Positions 13,602-26,568 of a stretch of 64,000 bases of DNA are shown piece after piece. The notes beneath the pieces were generated by a model, which saw nothing but the letters and a program-made list of their open reading frames with translations, made no database searches and was not told where the DNA came from. This DNA is from Sipunculus nudus (lineage: Eukaryota > Annelida > Sipuncula > Golfingiida > Sipunculidae): NCBI GenBank assembly GCA_026874595.1, contig CM049318.1:14241241-14305240 (forward strand), read 5' to 3'. A program made the translations under genes and the position numbers. Positions within the stretch are counted from its first letter, which is position 1; every line of letters starts with the position of its first letter.

Positions 13602-13643
<42 letters not shown>

Positions 13644-14130
13644 TTAATAAAATTACTTCATTTTTGTGTAAAAGAATATATATCATTAGTTACATGGAAT
13701 TGAGATGGGGAATACCACATGTCCTATTTGCTAATTTGTGAATGAAATAGGTATGTAAGCGTGTTCATTGGGTTATTTACTACATGTCTATATCCCCAAT
13801 CCACAATCGCAGTTTGAAATATGGTTTGACTTTATTTGTGAATTTTATGATTTCCCGGGAAACACGCAGGGATGTAAATGTTATTGGACATCTGGACAAA
13901 TGAGGGGAATTAACATGAATTAAATATTTTAACATCTCTCAGTTTTAACTAATAGCACAATGGCTCCCATAAGCTGTACCTCTAAACTATTCTCAGATGC
14001 ATGGGTCTGCTGAATTGATATAATAAATTGCAAGTAGTGCCTATAGGTAAATGAATAATTGGGTGAGAAATGGCAAGGAGTGTTTACAGGTAAATGTGTA
14101 TTAACTTATTGTTATTGAGCCAGAAAGGTG
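12021..14130. other. Intergenic with (AT)n microsatellite
   Basis: No coding sequence is supported. An AT dinucleotide run occupies about 13604-13637. From about 14130 onward the 3' flank of lectin copy C begins (homologous to 7370 onward). Confidence 0.55.
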
Positions 14131-14911
14131 GATATGCATTTAGGAAGCTGGTGTGGCAAGTTTAATTTATTAAGAAATTTTGTTCATTGTGTATGTAAAT
14201 AACCACGTGATATCCAAAATGCCTGTATGCTATAGCTTATCGTCTTCTTCTACTCTTTCATTACCAAGTAGATAAAATATTGAATATTATCAATTAAAGG
14301 ATATTGAGTAAAAACCGCAATAGGCAAAACAGTGTGAAGCTATATTCAAGGAGACCGTAGAATATAATGTAAACATAATAAATACTTTAAATGCACCGTG
14401 ACCAAACACCTGAGGTAGAACATCTTTTATTCAGGGGAATTTCAGGAAAGTGATGTAATATAAAAAATTGACAGAGACTTCTAATTCCATCAAAACAGAG
14501 CACGTATTGTCTTTCAATCAAGGGATATCAATCGGTGTACCGATCATTATTTCCTGATCGGTTCGTGATGCTATACTTGGTAATGACATATTAAAACTCA
14601 GATATACAACATAATACATATCTTTAATACTAAAACTGACATTTACAAATTTATGTTGAATGACTATGTTGAACAAAGACAAAGAGTTTTTTTGTACGTA
14701 TATGAATGATGGACGTATTGTCGTTGGTAAAATAATGGTTTTGAACTCAGCCAATCGGTCACATTACATATACCTTCAGTATTGGTTATTTGGTCAAACC
14801 ATCATTTAACATATGCGAATAGGCGAGATAACCTCTGGGTTCCATAACCCTAAGAGCATATCTTCTAACAGCAGATTAGGTTTCCTCTTGACAAAATACT
14901 GTTCGGGCAAA

Positions 14912-17246
14912 TTAATTAATCTCACACATTGCCCTCTGTTCACAGAAAGGTGCGAAGTCAACTACATTAAGCACGTCTTTCCATTTTGTCTGTTCGTCGA
15001 GGATGACGTAACTGTCCAGGAAGGTTGGTTCTCTTGGTGCCCAGTTTGTAAAACCCATACTCTCTCCAGTCGAAGACCATGTCCATATACTTGTTGTGCT
15101 TTTCCCAGAAGTCCAGTATGATTGCCAACCGTATTGGTTTCCTTGGATATAAAATTTTGTTTCTGTTTTAGGTAAAGAAAAACCTATAGCGAATCACTGA
15201 TACTTACAGATGTACATTTTTAACCTCCGGAATTCAGACATTTCTTCTTATTGATGTTCACCCAATTATTTGAAAGGAATTTAAGGCACAGTCACCAAAC
15301 ATGCAGTATTGATACACCTAATGAAGGACTAAGAAAAGGACTCAATTACCTTGACGCATTTTTCAAGGTTTCAGTGCAATAATGCCTGAATGATGTTAAC
15401 CCAATTACTTAAAAAAAATTAAGGCACTGCCACGAAACCTCCGGTTTTGATACACCTCATTGAGGGATAGGTCTAGTTTAAATAAGGATGCTTTTGATGG
15501 ACTTTTTAAGCTTAATGAAGCGATAATACTTAAATAATGTTAACACAATAACTTGAAAAGGATAGAAGACACATTCACCAAACTTATAGTATTGACAGCA
15601 GCATTCCACAACAGGCGCAGAACATCACAAGTTCTGTACCATAGATCACCTTATTTTCTTGTCTTTATTGGAACTCGGTGTCACATAGCCTAATGAATGA
15701 TGGGAGTAACAGCCGTGAAAAAATCAGTTACAATTTATAGCACTATTTGAATCTGATCTTCTGCAAAGGATTGATCATTCATAATTGACATTCATTAACA
15801 CCAACATTTACTACTTTTATTTTAACTATGAGATTAAAAGCGTTGCTTACTTGTTGGTTGATTCTCCAGTACTATTCTCCTCAGATGCGCCATCTCCTCT
15901 TCCGTCTGAATGTCTATAAGATGAGCATTGTGTCGATGACAAATGTCTCCAGCCTCGTAAATGTTCACAATTATGTCAGGAAATGGTTTGTAACAAGATG
16001 CTCTTTGAGAGAATCCCGTACTTCTTGGATCAGTTGCGGAGAACACATACTTGAACCCTGGCCCACACGCTGAATAATTCAAGATTATGGCATTTCTAAC
16101 AGGTTCAGAGGAGAAATATATCCATATGTTAAATGGGGGCGACTACGGTATAAAGTAAAACGTCTGGAGTAAATCTAATAGCATTTCGAAGTAAATTTTC
16201 GACAATGAAATGTTCTATATAAGAATAAGAAAAATAATAATAACAATAATCATAATATGTGAAGGGCGAGGAATAACCGAACCTGATATGTAGTCTAATA
16301 TTGATATATGAATTGTTTATTTAAATTTTGATTCTGTTGGAACTATCATTGTAAATTAACTATATTTACTTCTATTATAAGTGCTTTATACATAAACAAT
16401 ACATAATAGTAATTAAGCATAAATAACTTAGATATACATATTAATGTACATAGTTTGAAATACAAATATAAAATCATCTTCATGAGTAAGGCATTGTATG
16501 CCTTGGACATGCATGTTAGTTTCATGGGATGAAAAATCTTTGTTAACGTAAATACATGAACTTCGCTTTTAAGGCGTAGTGGAACGTACATTTCGCTTGC
16601 AGAACTATCGCACCAATTTATCTCAAGGGTTGCTTTCCAAGAATAAATTGAAATTCAAAATCAAATTTCGGCTTATATCAACAAGGCAACTTACTGCACT
16701 GTGCCTTTGGTGGTTGAAGCTCACTCATCAGTTTAAGAAGTGATATCAGATTTCTGTCATACAGAAAACAATTTGTGTACAGTTCGGAAGAATATCTCAT
16801 CTTCCTGGCTGGGTTGATAGCTGAGTGGTTTATTCCTAGATCCCTCAAAATCCTTTGTTTTCCACCAAAGAGGGTGACCGCTCGATAAAATATTTCAATG
16901 ATTGTAAGACTTGACAAGTGAAAATATATGATCAATGGTTGAAGAGTGTAATACATCAAATGTTTAAAGCAATATAGGAGGCCATCATGAGCACCACCTA
17001 GGCTTGGGCCCATATTTTTAGTCTCTCTAACATCTTGTGAAGTCTTAATATTTTAAGGCTAAATAGTCGAAGTAGGGCGATTCTCGAATCATGGGCAGAT
17101 TATTGCAATATTCACATTTATTTTAAATTGTATATACTCCAAAAGGATGTTTTCATAAATGGCTCTTAGTTTAAATACTTACCTTCAATGGTACTAATGC
17201 ACGACAACACAGCAATGCACGTCAACAAAATGGCAAATTTAAACAT
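14912..17246 (-). CDS. Secreted single-domain C-type lectin, family I copy C (intact)
   Basis: Four exons join cleanly: 17246-17183, 16880-16695, 16069-15851 and 15141-14912 (64+186+219+230 bases, 232 aa plus TAA). All introns are phase 1 with GT-AG ends. Exon 1 encodes a signal peptide (MFKFAILLTCIAVLSC...). Exon 2 is a 62-residue linker with leucine-rich helix character (LISLLKLMSEL). Exons 3-4 form a CTLD with CGPGF, SCY, ICHRHNAHLIDIQTEEEMAHLR, GWQSYW, WTWSSTGESM, TNWAPREPT, APFCEQ and AMCEI. This gives five cysteines at typical positions. The usual EPN sugar-binding triplet reads EPT here, and no WND is visible, so calcium-dependent mannose binding is doubtful. It is the only undamaged copy of the local tandem array. 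A role as a secreted recognition lectin is inferred from the fold. Confidence 0.88.
15250..15640. repeat. Diverged tandem repeat in intron 3 of copy C
   Basis: About three units share the words CACCAAAC, TTTTTCAAGGTT and TTAACACAATAACTTGAAA. They correspond to the array at 8690-9150 in copy B, so the repeat was present before the duplication. Confidence 0.6.
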
Positions 17247-18425
17247 CGTACGAGTTTATATTTCCATGCATTCATACAGATACTTTGGTGAAACTTGAAC
17301 CAGACAGATGAATTGAATAACTTTTCTTCAAAGGTGAATTTACGTTTTCAGGTGATCTCTCCTTGTAAATTATAACATAACTTCGAAAAAGTAGCTTGAA
17401 AATTTAAATTATCTGTAATTACAAACTATATAATAAACCATCTGTGTTTTACTACTTTGATGAATAATCACTATTCTGTACATATAAGTAGCAAGACCGG
17501 AAGAAAATAAATATACATAATAAATACAATATTGAACACTGAAAAAACAGAATACGTTGAAGCGAGATGGTATTTGGAAATATCCGTAATGTATACATTT
17601 GAATAAAAAAAATTGATATTTCCATCATCTTTAATATATTTACTTTCTTATAAATAATATTATATAGGAGAATAAGAAGATTTTCTCTAAGATTTGTCAT
17701 AAAGTAATAGTACTAAAAAAAATAAAAATTATGTAAATAAATTTTACATAGAATAAATGCAGTTTTATTACCACAGAAAGACATTCTAGTCAGACCAACC
17801 TTGCCAGAAGACCTTAATAAAAAAGGAACATTCAGTGATTGCCAGCCAAGACAAAGACCCGTCGTCACGTACTTAAGCGTGATGTTTTCAGGTGATTAAA
17901 ATAATCCTTTGACTGAGCCTATCAAAATACCATAAACATGCCTTGCTGTGACAAGCTGGACATATTTGTCCATTTTAAAAACAAATAATGGCAGAGAAAC
18001 CTTTCAGATATTTTTATACCTCGGAAATGGGTTATCTATACCAAGGAGGTTTTAATGGATGTCTGCCAATTTAACATACATATATGAGATTGATAAACCC
18101 TCCAAACTGTTAATACAGCCAAATGAATCTGCGAAAGATTGTAAATAGAGCCCAATGAATCAGAATAAAGTAAAATGCCGAACAGTAAAATTGACAAGGG
18201 ATATACAAAACAATTCAAAGTAGACAGGACGAGATTAAGATTTAGATATGCTTAGTTTTGAAACATAAAAATTGTTAATGTATTTAAAAGATTTGAATTA
18301 ATGAAAGCTCTCAAAACATATTGTGCGAAAACATCATAGAAAGCGTTGAAAGCGTATAAAACCAGCTATAAGGTACATTTCAATAAAAAGAAATTATCAT
18401 AAAAAATTATACAAAAAGTTACAGT
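17247..18425. other. Upstream region of the intact family I lectin
   Basis: From 17250 to about 18105 it is homologous to 11140-11800 and is the presumed promoter side of copy C. After about 18105 homology stops and resumes only near 20800. About 490 bases of unrelated sequence plus the hAT-like element now separate the two halves of this flank. No gene seen. Confidence 0.55.
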
Positions 18426-18433
18426 GTGTTCAG
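18426..18433. repeat. Target-site duplication, left
   Basis: The 8-base word GTGTTCAG directly abuts the left end of the hAT-like element and is repeated exactly at its right end. Confidence 0.88.
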
Positions 18434-19942
18434 CAGAGTTGGGTCCAAAAGTACTCGTACTCATAGTACTCGTACTCATGGGAACTTTTTGAGTACTCAG
18501 TACTCGTACTCGAGTACTTTTTAAAAATCACAAAAGTACTCATACTTCTACTCGAGTACTTTGAAAGTACTCGGTACTCATATAAGTAATTCATGAGTAC
18601 TTTTAGCTATTTCATATATCATAAAAATTTCTAAATAAACTTTCATCTCAATTTATAATATTAGTAATAGTTTATTATAGTATGTTATAGTAAGATATTA
18701 TGTATAATATATAACATATATAATATCATATATAATAGTACATAAAGTAATCCATCTGTTACTATAACTGAAACTATTACAGAATTTTGCATCGATAACT
18801 ACTACTATTACTATTACTTGGCTTATATAAGTAATACTTTTACTTTTATTTATTAAAAAATATGAATAAATTGAACTATTTTATTTTTAATACATTCATG
18901 CAATTCATATGCACATATGTACAGTATTTTATATTTCCAGCAAGATAAGTACAACAAAGTCAATAAAACATTAAATAAGCAAATTCATAATGAGTAATAT
19001 TTTAAGAATAAAATTCTAATTTTTGAAAGATCCTAAAATAAACCAGTTAAGATTTCCCACGATTCAATACAATTAAATATACTCAGAACCTTTTCATCAT
19101 AACATAAACTCAGCAGTGCTCCGGGGCCTGTGCTAATCAAGCTAGAATTGATTTATATATGAAACTAAATGTGATTGTAGGTTTAGAGGATTTCAGTGGA
19201 AATTACAGTCTTTGATGATCTCTGTACACAGTCTGTGGCACAACTAAGACTCAACTGTTGACTGTCAACTGATTAACCTATGAAAAGCTGTGACTATCAG
19301 ACCATACACCCTTAGTTACTACCACATAGGCTGCAGCATCACATTCCACTAACAGGTGACAATAACTTGCCCAACATACTGTGTAAGCAGACAAAAGACT
19401 TGTCCCCTGTTTAATGACCAAGCCTACTTAATGAATCAGCAAAGAGAATCAGGGGTTAACCACAAGCCAAAGCCTTCTACCCGGTGCCCACTAAACCATG
19501 AAAGCACCCAGCATTAACTAATCACACTACAATGGGCCCTTTACTGTGCTCTATCACCCTTATCAAACAAACACTCAAATCATCAGATGTATTAGCCGAC
19601 GTTGTAATTGAAAAGTAATAGCTATTATTCTATTACTTTGGGTACTATTACCATTACTAGTTCAAATTTCTTTTCTATCAAAAGTAATATTACCCTTACT
19701 AACTTGTAATATTGTATTAATATTATGTATTACTATCGCCTCATTCCTTGTTGTAATATTCCACTGATGTAACTGTTGTTAATATTCATAAATTATTACA
19801 CAAGATGAATGACATGGTCAGTCTGTCAGATATGTTATTTTATACTATTTTCACATGTATACTGGTTGTCATTTAATATCTTCATCAGGCTACAGCCACA
19901 TATTATTCATAAGTTGATATTATATATAAATGATAACATATG

Positions 19943-19978
<36 letters not shown>

Positions 19979-20625
19979 GTTGCTGTTATCATTGTTATTA
20001 TTATATTAGTACATATGGTTAACATATGAGTATATGCTTTACACAATGTCGGTGAGATATCCTTCAACAATATTACTTATATATATTAACTTTATATAAT
20101 TTTTATGTTAAATTTTTTAACATTCCCTCCAGTATTTTGAATTTGCATAATACAACATTAAGCAAATTGATATCTTGTCGTGGCAAAGAAATATATTTTT
20201 GAGAACCTACAAGACCAGATGTTTCTTCAATGCAAACCATCTACTATAACAAGTTAATGCTTTAATATATACCAACTGTATATGGCCTGATTATATACCC
20301 TAGAGATTGCATTTTGCCTCAGTATTTTGATTAAGCACAACACAACATTGTGTATATATATATATATTTATATATATATATATATATAGTCCTGGGATTT
20401 CTTTTAAAAAAATATTTTTAACTTTTTGAGTATATATATAATTTAATAATCTCATTAAACAAGTTTGGTTACAAAAAGTACTCATTAAAGTACTCATTAG
20501 TACATTTTTGTGTACTCGAGTTCTTTTGAAAAAAAGTGCTAAAGTGATCATATTTGTACTCTAGTACTTTTTAAGTACTCAGTACTCGTACTCGAGTACT
20601 TTAAAAGTATTCCGACCCAACTCTG
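18434..20625. mobile_element. Non-autonomous hAT-like DNA transposon, 2192 bp
   Basis: The ends are inverted copies of CAGAGTTGGGTC (12 perfect bases). They are flanked by an exact 8-base duplication, which is the hAT superfamily signature. Just inside each end lie clusters of short direct and inverted GTACTCG/GAGTAC words (18454-18600 and 20475-20610), like the subterminal transposase-binding repeats of hAT elements. No transposase frame survives. The interior is AT-rich, with AGTAATA-type repeats (18640-18850 and 19610-19740), an (ATT)n run at 19943-19978 and AT runs. It has landed in the 5' flank of lectin copy C. Length and missing transposase suggest mobilisation by a relative elsewhere. 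Confidence 0.87.
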
Positions 20626-20633
20626 GTGTTCAG
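20626..20633. repeat. Target-site duplication, right
   Basis: Exact copy of GTGTTCAG, immediately after the CTCTG end of the element. Confidence 0.88.
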
Positions 20634-21608
20634 TGAAAGACATTAATTTTACGGCCATTCCAATAACAAGCTCGACAACTATCGATGACGATTTGACTGT
20701 TCGGGCTGACTCATCGACAAAGAATTAGAAATTATCATATAGTCGTATCTGCATCATCTTAGTCTAATACTATCATCTTAAAATAGGAGACTTCTTTGTT
20801 GACAAGCGTCCAGTTAGGGGTCAGCTATTGCCCCCTCCACTTTTGTTGCTCGGCGGACAAAACCATAGTTGACGATCGTCCTCAAAATTCTTTTTGTCAT
20901 GTTCTATAGGATTAAGTGGACATGGTTAATAACTTTGTAATGGGAATATCTCACACATAATATGCCTTAAGCATGGTTGTTCTATGCTCATGGAATTCAT
21001 TGCATAAATTAGAGTACAATGAAATGATAAAAAAATGTATATTTAGAGTTAGAGCAAATATACGCACAAGCACTGCGATCTGAATTAAAAGCTTTCACGA
21101 GTTTATTCAATTAAAACTCTTGTATTTATGTTTCTAAGAATGTCATATAAAGAAGTAAGAATTATGATATTTGAAGCATGATGTTTATAAACTGTAATAA
21201 TCACCGTATGCCTGTACATTATCAGTCTCAAGGTTAATGGTACAGCATACACCCAACAACAGTTAAAGTACTGTAATAGGGGTGAACAGAAGCAGCAGGG
21301 CTGGAATATGTGCGTCGTGTTAATTCTTTTACCGGTTCTGTCTTGGTTGGGAATTCATCTGCAATGAGATATAAGGTATATTGAGTGTATATATAATATA
21401 TAATTTCAGTAATATTATAAATGTGTTACCAGGCAATACGCATATAATATCTTTAAAATAAATCATTAAAATGTGCTCTCAGATCATATAATTTTCATTG
21501 GACATGGGTGGTACACACTTTACACTTCCTCTATATTTTACCATATCGTCGAAAGAAGTCCAATATATGGCAAGCATCTCATTTGTATTCAGCTTCCCTT
21601 TTGTAGTT
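20634..21608. other. Intergenic; displaced half of the lectin upstream block
   Basis: About 20800-21003 matches 11815-12016 (words AGCTATTG, TGCTCGGCGGACAA, AACTTTGTAATGGG). It continues the copy C flank beyond the insertion. From 21003 to 21608 there is no supported coding. In particular, I looked for and did not find a membrane-spanning exon for the neighbouring gene 21609-26391. Confidence 0.5.
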
Positions 21609-24600
21609 TCATTTTAAACAGAGAACAAAACTGAATACGGTCTTTGTACTTATGACAGGCATACTTGCCACAGCAGGCGAATGTTGTCGTGTTCTCGTTG
21701 ATGATAGTCTCCGTATTTTCGTCTCTGCTAACCGCTGATGGCCAAAGCATGGTTTTTTTAAAATAAAATTAAGCATCGTCATGAACCACATACGCGACAA
21801 AACGTTTTAAAAAATAAGAATGCTTATTATATAAATTCCACTTAATAACAGTAATTTCCTTGACCTCTATATTTTTAAAAGTTTTCGTGTATAAGTAACA
21901 ATAATTCGAAAATATAGAATATTTGGTTATAGATAACTACTTTTTAGATTTTGAGAAACCATGGTCTGTTACAAGTACGTCAACTTTTGTTTAATGCAAC
22001 GTACAAGTATGGATGACATTTGTCGAAATGTCCTCTGAGATGGCAGGACTTGAAATATCATCAGATGTGAAGGGCTGGGTTTCATTCTTTTCAGCTCCTT
22101 CAAATAATGAAAAATACATGTGCTGAATATCTGGAGTGACAATCGCAACATTCACCATCAGAGTGAGAGAGAATAATCAGTTGGGCAACAATGGACAAAA
22201 AATGCAAAACCTGCAAACGATTAAATTCTTCACAATGTTAGTATATTTGCATTTTGCGACAAGAGTGTCCCTCATTGGTCTATGTCCATGGAATATTTTG
22301 TATCACTTTGGGAAGGATTTGTCAGGTTGAAGAACAATTGACTAAATGAGGGAGCGGTGACAGATCAGAAGATACTCTTGATCATAATAGCTTTTTTGCT
22401 CCTATAAAAAAACTCAAAACTAAGAATTTTTTAAAGGAAACGCTTTTCGAATGGAACCAGTAAAATATTATTCTTACATATCACCTTTCATGCAGATAAT
22501 CTTATGCTTTGCCTCACAGGAAGTCGCTGACCAGAAATACCCTTTTAAAGTTTTCTTCATTACAGCACATTCATGTCCTGATCTCGGCTCTCCTGTATCC
22601 CAAAACGTCCTGCTAACCAGAGGTTTTCCTACAAGTAACACTTGGTATAGTTTAACATTAATGAATCGTAGCCGTAAAGTAAACGGACAGATATTGTAGA
22701 CGGTTGCTACTCTGCTCAGGGCTTGGGTTATAAAGCTTCGAAACTTTAGACGACAGTCATTATGGACAATTTCTCAAATAAATAACAGTTTCAGGGCAGG
22801 ATCAATAGGCGATCCAACCCCCTTATAAACTTTGAAAATACGCACTTTGTTTTCCACAAAGCTTCAAAGAATATTGAGTATATTCATTCCAGTAAATTAC
22901 CTTTAAATATCTCATTTTTCTTGCAATCATTTTTATTTTCTTTTAACAAACCATTGTTGGCTGGATAAGTTGAATCCTAGGGGTCACATAGGAGTCCTGG
23001 TTATATTCTATCCCCTTCATCATACTGCACGTCCAGCAAAAGTCCATTTTACAAGCGTAACATAGATAAGCCGGCACGAAACATTTCGTTCGGCATTTCT
23101 ACTATCACTCTTTAAAAATGTAAATGACTTCATTAAATCACGAATATTTAAAGAGCGAACCCGAAATAGGTGATGTTGGCAACATAATACTTTTTATGTG
23201 TTTTATTTTTTAAAAATTACATTAAAATTGAATATATGCTTATTTAATATTATGGTTACGATGATTTATCTATTAATACCTTGAGTATCCAGAAACCAGT
23301 CTTCCTTTCTTGCACCAAACCAAAATTTTCGACACGACTTGAGATTGTCCAACAATCCTGAAACTCTAGCCGGATAGTTTATCTTCGCCAGGGAAGCGTT
23401 CCTCTCTAAACATCGATTTCTTGCATCATACCAACTTGCCGCATCACATCCAAATAAAAGACACCCGGATCCTGTCAACAGACAGTTCCTGGGTGCCCAG
23501 GAGGGAGGGCAGTACCGGCAATCTTAAATGTCAATTATAAACCCATGGCAGAGAAAATTAAACCAGAGTTCCTAAAATGTATTGGAGGCGCCAGGAAAAA
23601 TTAAATCAAATATATCGAAAGACAAGATTTTATAAATAATATGTGTATGATAATGACGGTTTTCCTTATTTCAATGATTATTAATCTTAACAGCAGCAGT
23701 TCATCCATACTGTAAATTAAGTATCGCACGCTTTAATATCTTAGGGGTACAGTGCAAAACGTTAAAATCATACTGAAATAAAAAGAACATCATATGAACT
23801 TAAAAATATAATAACTTCAATCTCTCAGTTATAATGTTAGCATTTACCTTCTACTTGACACAGGTATCCCTGGGCTAATGTTGTGCATGCTTTCTCCGTG
23901 ACAGCCCAGTAACGGAGGTCAAGGGCAGCACAGCCAGAGCCAACAGACATGAAACCGTCTAAACATTAAAGCATGTATCACAGTTGTAATACACTTTTAC
24001 CATGTTGAGTATTATGGCTAAATACTGATTTAAATGGTTAAAGAAAACGAGGGACTGTGCCCGACATCTCTAGATTAGGGGGTATGAGGCAAAAGGAGCT
24101 CTTGCAGTAACGAAGGAAGTGTTGAACAATTAGGCAAAAAATACAGCGACAGTTATAGAAAGATATAGGAATAGAATAACTAGGAAAAGATGAAGCGTCA
24201 CAAGTAACACTGAAATTACTAAGCTGCTTAAAATGTTAAACCAAATATGTTTATAATTGTATTTGAACCTGAAAGGTATGTTTGGAGGTATACTTTCCTT
24301 ATTTCAGTTTCATAACAGATTTTCACATATACATGTATGTACATCGGTGGTAAAGAAATAAAAATGGTGATAGTTTTGCGATTCCAGTTCCAACATTTAT
24401 TTTTAGATTTAACTATAGTAAAATAAATTTCTTATGGAATACTTAACTAAAAATCACAATTGCTTGTATCACATTTAAAAAAGAAATACCATAAATGTCC
24501 CCGTTCTCGTATTGATATGAAGATAAAGTCTTCTTCCGGAAGGGAAGCCATGACGTGTCCACGCCGTGTACCTCCATCAAGTCAACCACTCTCCGTTGAA

Positions 24601-26391
24601 GTTCAAACACCGAAAGTTCATTGTTGTACGTAGCGATATCCCAGTAACCGTCACCGATTCCTCGGCAGGTCTCAACCGCCGTATTGTATGGCAACTGGAA
24701 ATGTAACATCCGCAGGGGAACTTGTTTTATACCTGAAGATTAATATACAACAGAGTAAAGCAATATGTCGCCTTTAATATATATGTTATCTCTTTTTTCC
24801 AGCAAAGCTGAAACTGAGCGCGGTTTGTTTCGTATTGACATATTATTCAGCCTCCCAAATAATATTTTTCTCTCAAGAACGCTGGGGTCGATTTATACAT
24901 TTAAACCTCTGCATTGTTCAATTTAAAAATATCATATCTTGTATATATTTGTTGCTATGCCGTTAGATACTTTAAAGTTGGCTGCCAGGTAATATATTCT
25001 AAGTAAATGCAACTTGAAACACAGAAAGCTCATAAATCTGGTATGCATTGTGCTTTGAATACTTTGAATATAACTGCGCGTTTTAAGTACATTGTGTATA
25101 TGAACTCATGCCTGACTAAACAAAAAGACTTGAAAATTTCTCTATGTTGCATTACTGACATCCTTGGCATAAAATATGTTGAACAAAGACTTAAGTATTT
25201 ATTCGCATCCTTGTGTTTTAAATGTCTGAATATATTCATTAAGTCCATCTTATATGACCAACCGGTTCACTTATGTTCACCAACATGATACCATGCCATT
25301 TCAATAAATCATGTATACTCAAAACCCACACAAACTACCTAAATAAATCATTTTTACAGAGCCCTAATTCATGGAACATGTTAAATCACTCTCAGAGAAA
25401 TTGCTGGTACTTAAAGGTCTTTATAAGGATGTACTCGTTTGTCTATGAAACTTCCTATGTGCCTTTATACTATATTATATAGTTTTTTTTTCTTTACTTA
25501 TTCATTTGTTTATTGGTTCTCTCATTCTCATGAGTATAATATATGAACCAATATATGTCTTTCCCTCCGCCAGTGGGGTGTGCGTTCTTTTCCGTTCGAG
25601 TGTGTGTTTTCGAGTTTTCGAGTTTCACCTGTTCGCATAGCGTTATTAAAACTTGTGCCCCAATGGCGGAGGCATATGTGTCCATGGGGATGCACATTTC
25701 TACATGGTGTATAGTTTTGTAACCCGCTTCCTCGTAAGCCGGGGACATCGATTAGGGTTTGTCTGTCTGTCCCTCTGTCTGTCTGTCCCTCTGTCTGTCA
25801 GTCCGAGAGGTTTTCGTTTCCGTGTGATAACTTTCAAAAATATTATCAGATTTAATTAGTGTCAGTGATTGTCTTCAGGCATACCTTTGATGGGGTAGGT
25901 TTTGGAGTCTGTATAAAAGGTTAATTATAATCTGCTCCAAAACAAACAAAAAAATTCCCTTTTGTTCCCAATTCACAACAAAAAATATGACATGTGGAAA
26001 CATCTATAGGGAACAAGCAAACCTAAAACACAGGCGCCATGACATGTGGAGACATCTTCAGGGGAAAATATCTAAAACTTATTGAGAAGGCTTGCTGTTT
26101 CATACTCTTGAAAAGAATTTGGATAATGCCCGTGGTATTTAATTTGTTTTATGATAATGCACTGTATTGTCGACCAGTTTCCTGTGGCAGAACAAACATT
26201 CTTGTCCTAACGGGTTACCCTGTATAATTAAATTTAAATTAATATTTAAATGAAGAGATTACTCTCTCTAGTATTTGTGCAGATTTGTATATTAACTGTA
26301 CGTAATGTACATGCACTATATTACCTGGTGAGACCTGAAGGCTGGTACACACCATCAGCAAATATATAACAAAGCCAAATATTACAGCCAT
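21609..26391 (-). CDS. Two-CTLD lectin-like protein, family II member E
   Basis: Seven exons: 26391-26325, 24732-24490, 23958-23848, 23522-23280, 22628-22485, 22130-22005 and 21727-21609 (1053 bases, 350 aa). All introns are phase 1 with GT-AG ends. Exon 1 is a signal peptide (MAVIFGFVIYLLMVC...); an upstream in-frame Met at 26433 is possible. Exons 2-3 form a weak CTLD (YNTAVETC, TSWLPFRK, GCAALDLRY, GYLCQ). Exons 4-5 form a better CTLD ([58 protein letters not shown]). Exons 6-7 are a Ser/Thr-rich stalk. No transmembrane exon was found. Read through the possible GTATGC donor at 21664, the frame ends after TKTVFSFVLCLK. It may therefore be secreted, or the last exons may be missing. The EPN triplet is EPR here. 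Confidence 0.8.
25650..25815. repeat. CTGTCTGTCC microsatellite in intron 1 of member E
   Basis: A CTGT/CCTC run near 25760-25800 follows the words GTAACCCGCTTCC and GGGGACATCGA. This type of repeat is common in molluscan DNA. The rest of this 1.6-kb intron holds no supported gene. Confidence 0.5.
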
Positions 26392-26460
26392 GTGGCTCCA
26401 TCTGCTGGAGATCACCAACATACCTAAAAACAAAAAGCACGAACATGAAGATATATTTTC

Positions 26461-26482
26461 TTCTTCTTCTTCTTCTCTAAAT

Positions 26483-26560
<78 letters not shown>
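26461..26560. repeat. Compound microsatellite (TTC)n (TC)n (TA)n
   Basis: TTC repeats at 26461-26476, TC repeats at about 26487-26517 and TA repeats at 26519-26560 lie directly upstream of the first exon of member E. They produce a spurious open frame of Ser-Leu and Tyr-Ile repeats. Confidence 0.85.

Positions 26561-26561
<1 letters not shown>

Positions 26562-26568
<7 letters not shown>

Noticed and set aside
16346-17013. Frames of 81 and 111 residues as complete proteins
   Set aside because: The first is intronic. The second includes the real linker exon 16695-16880 plus intron sequence on both sides.
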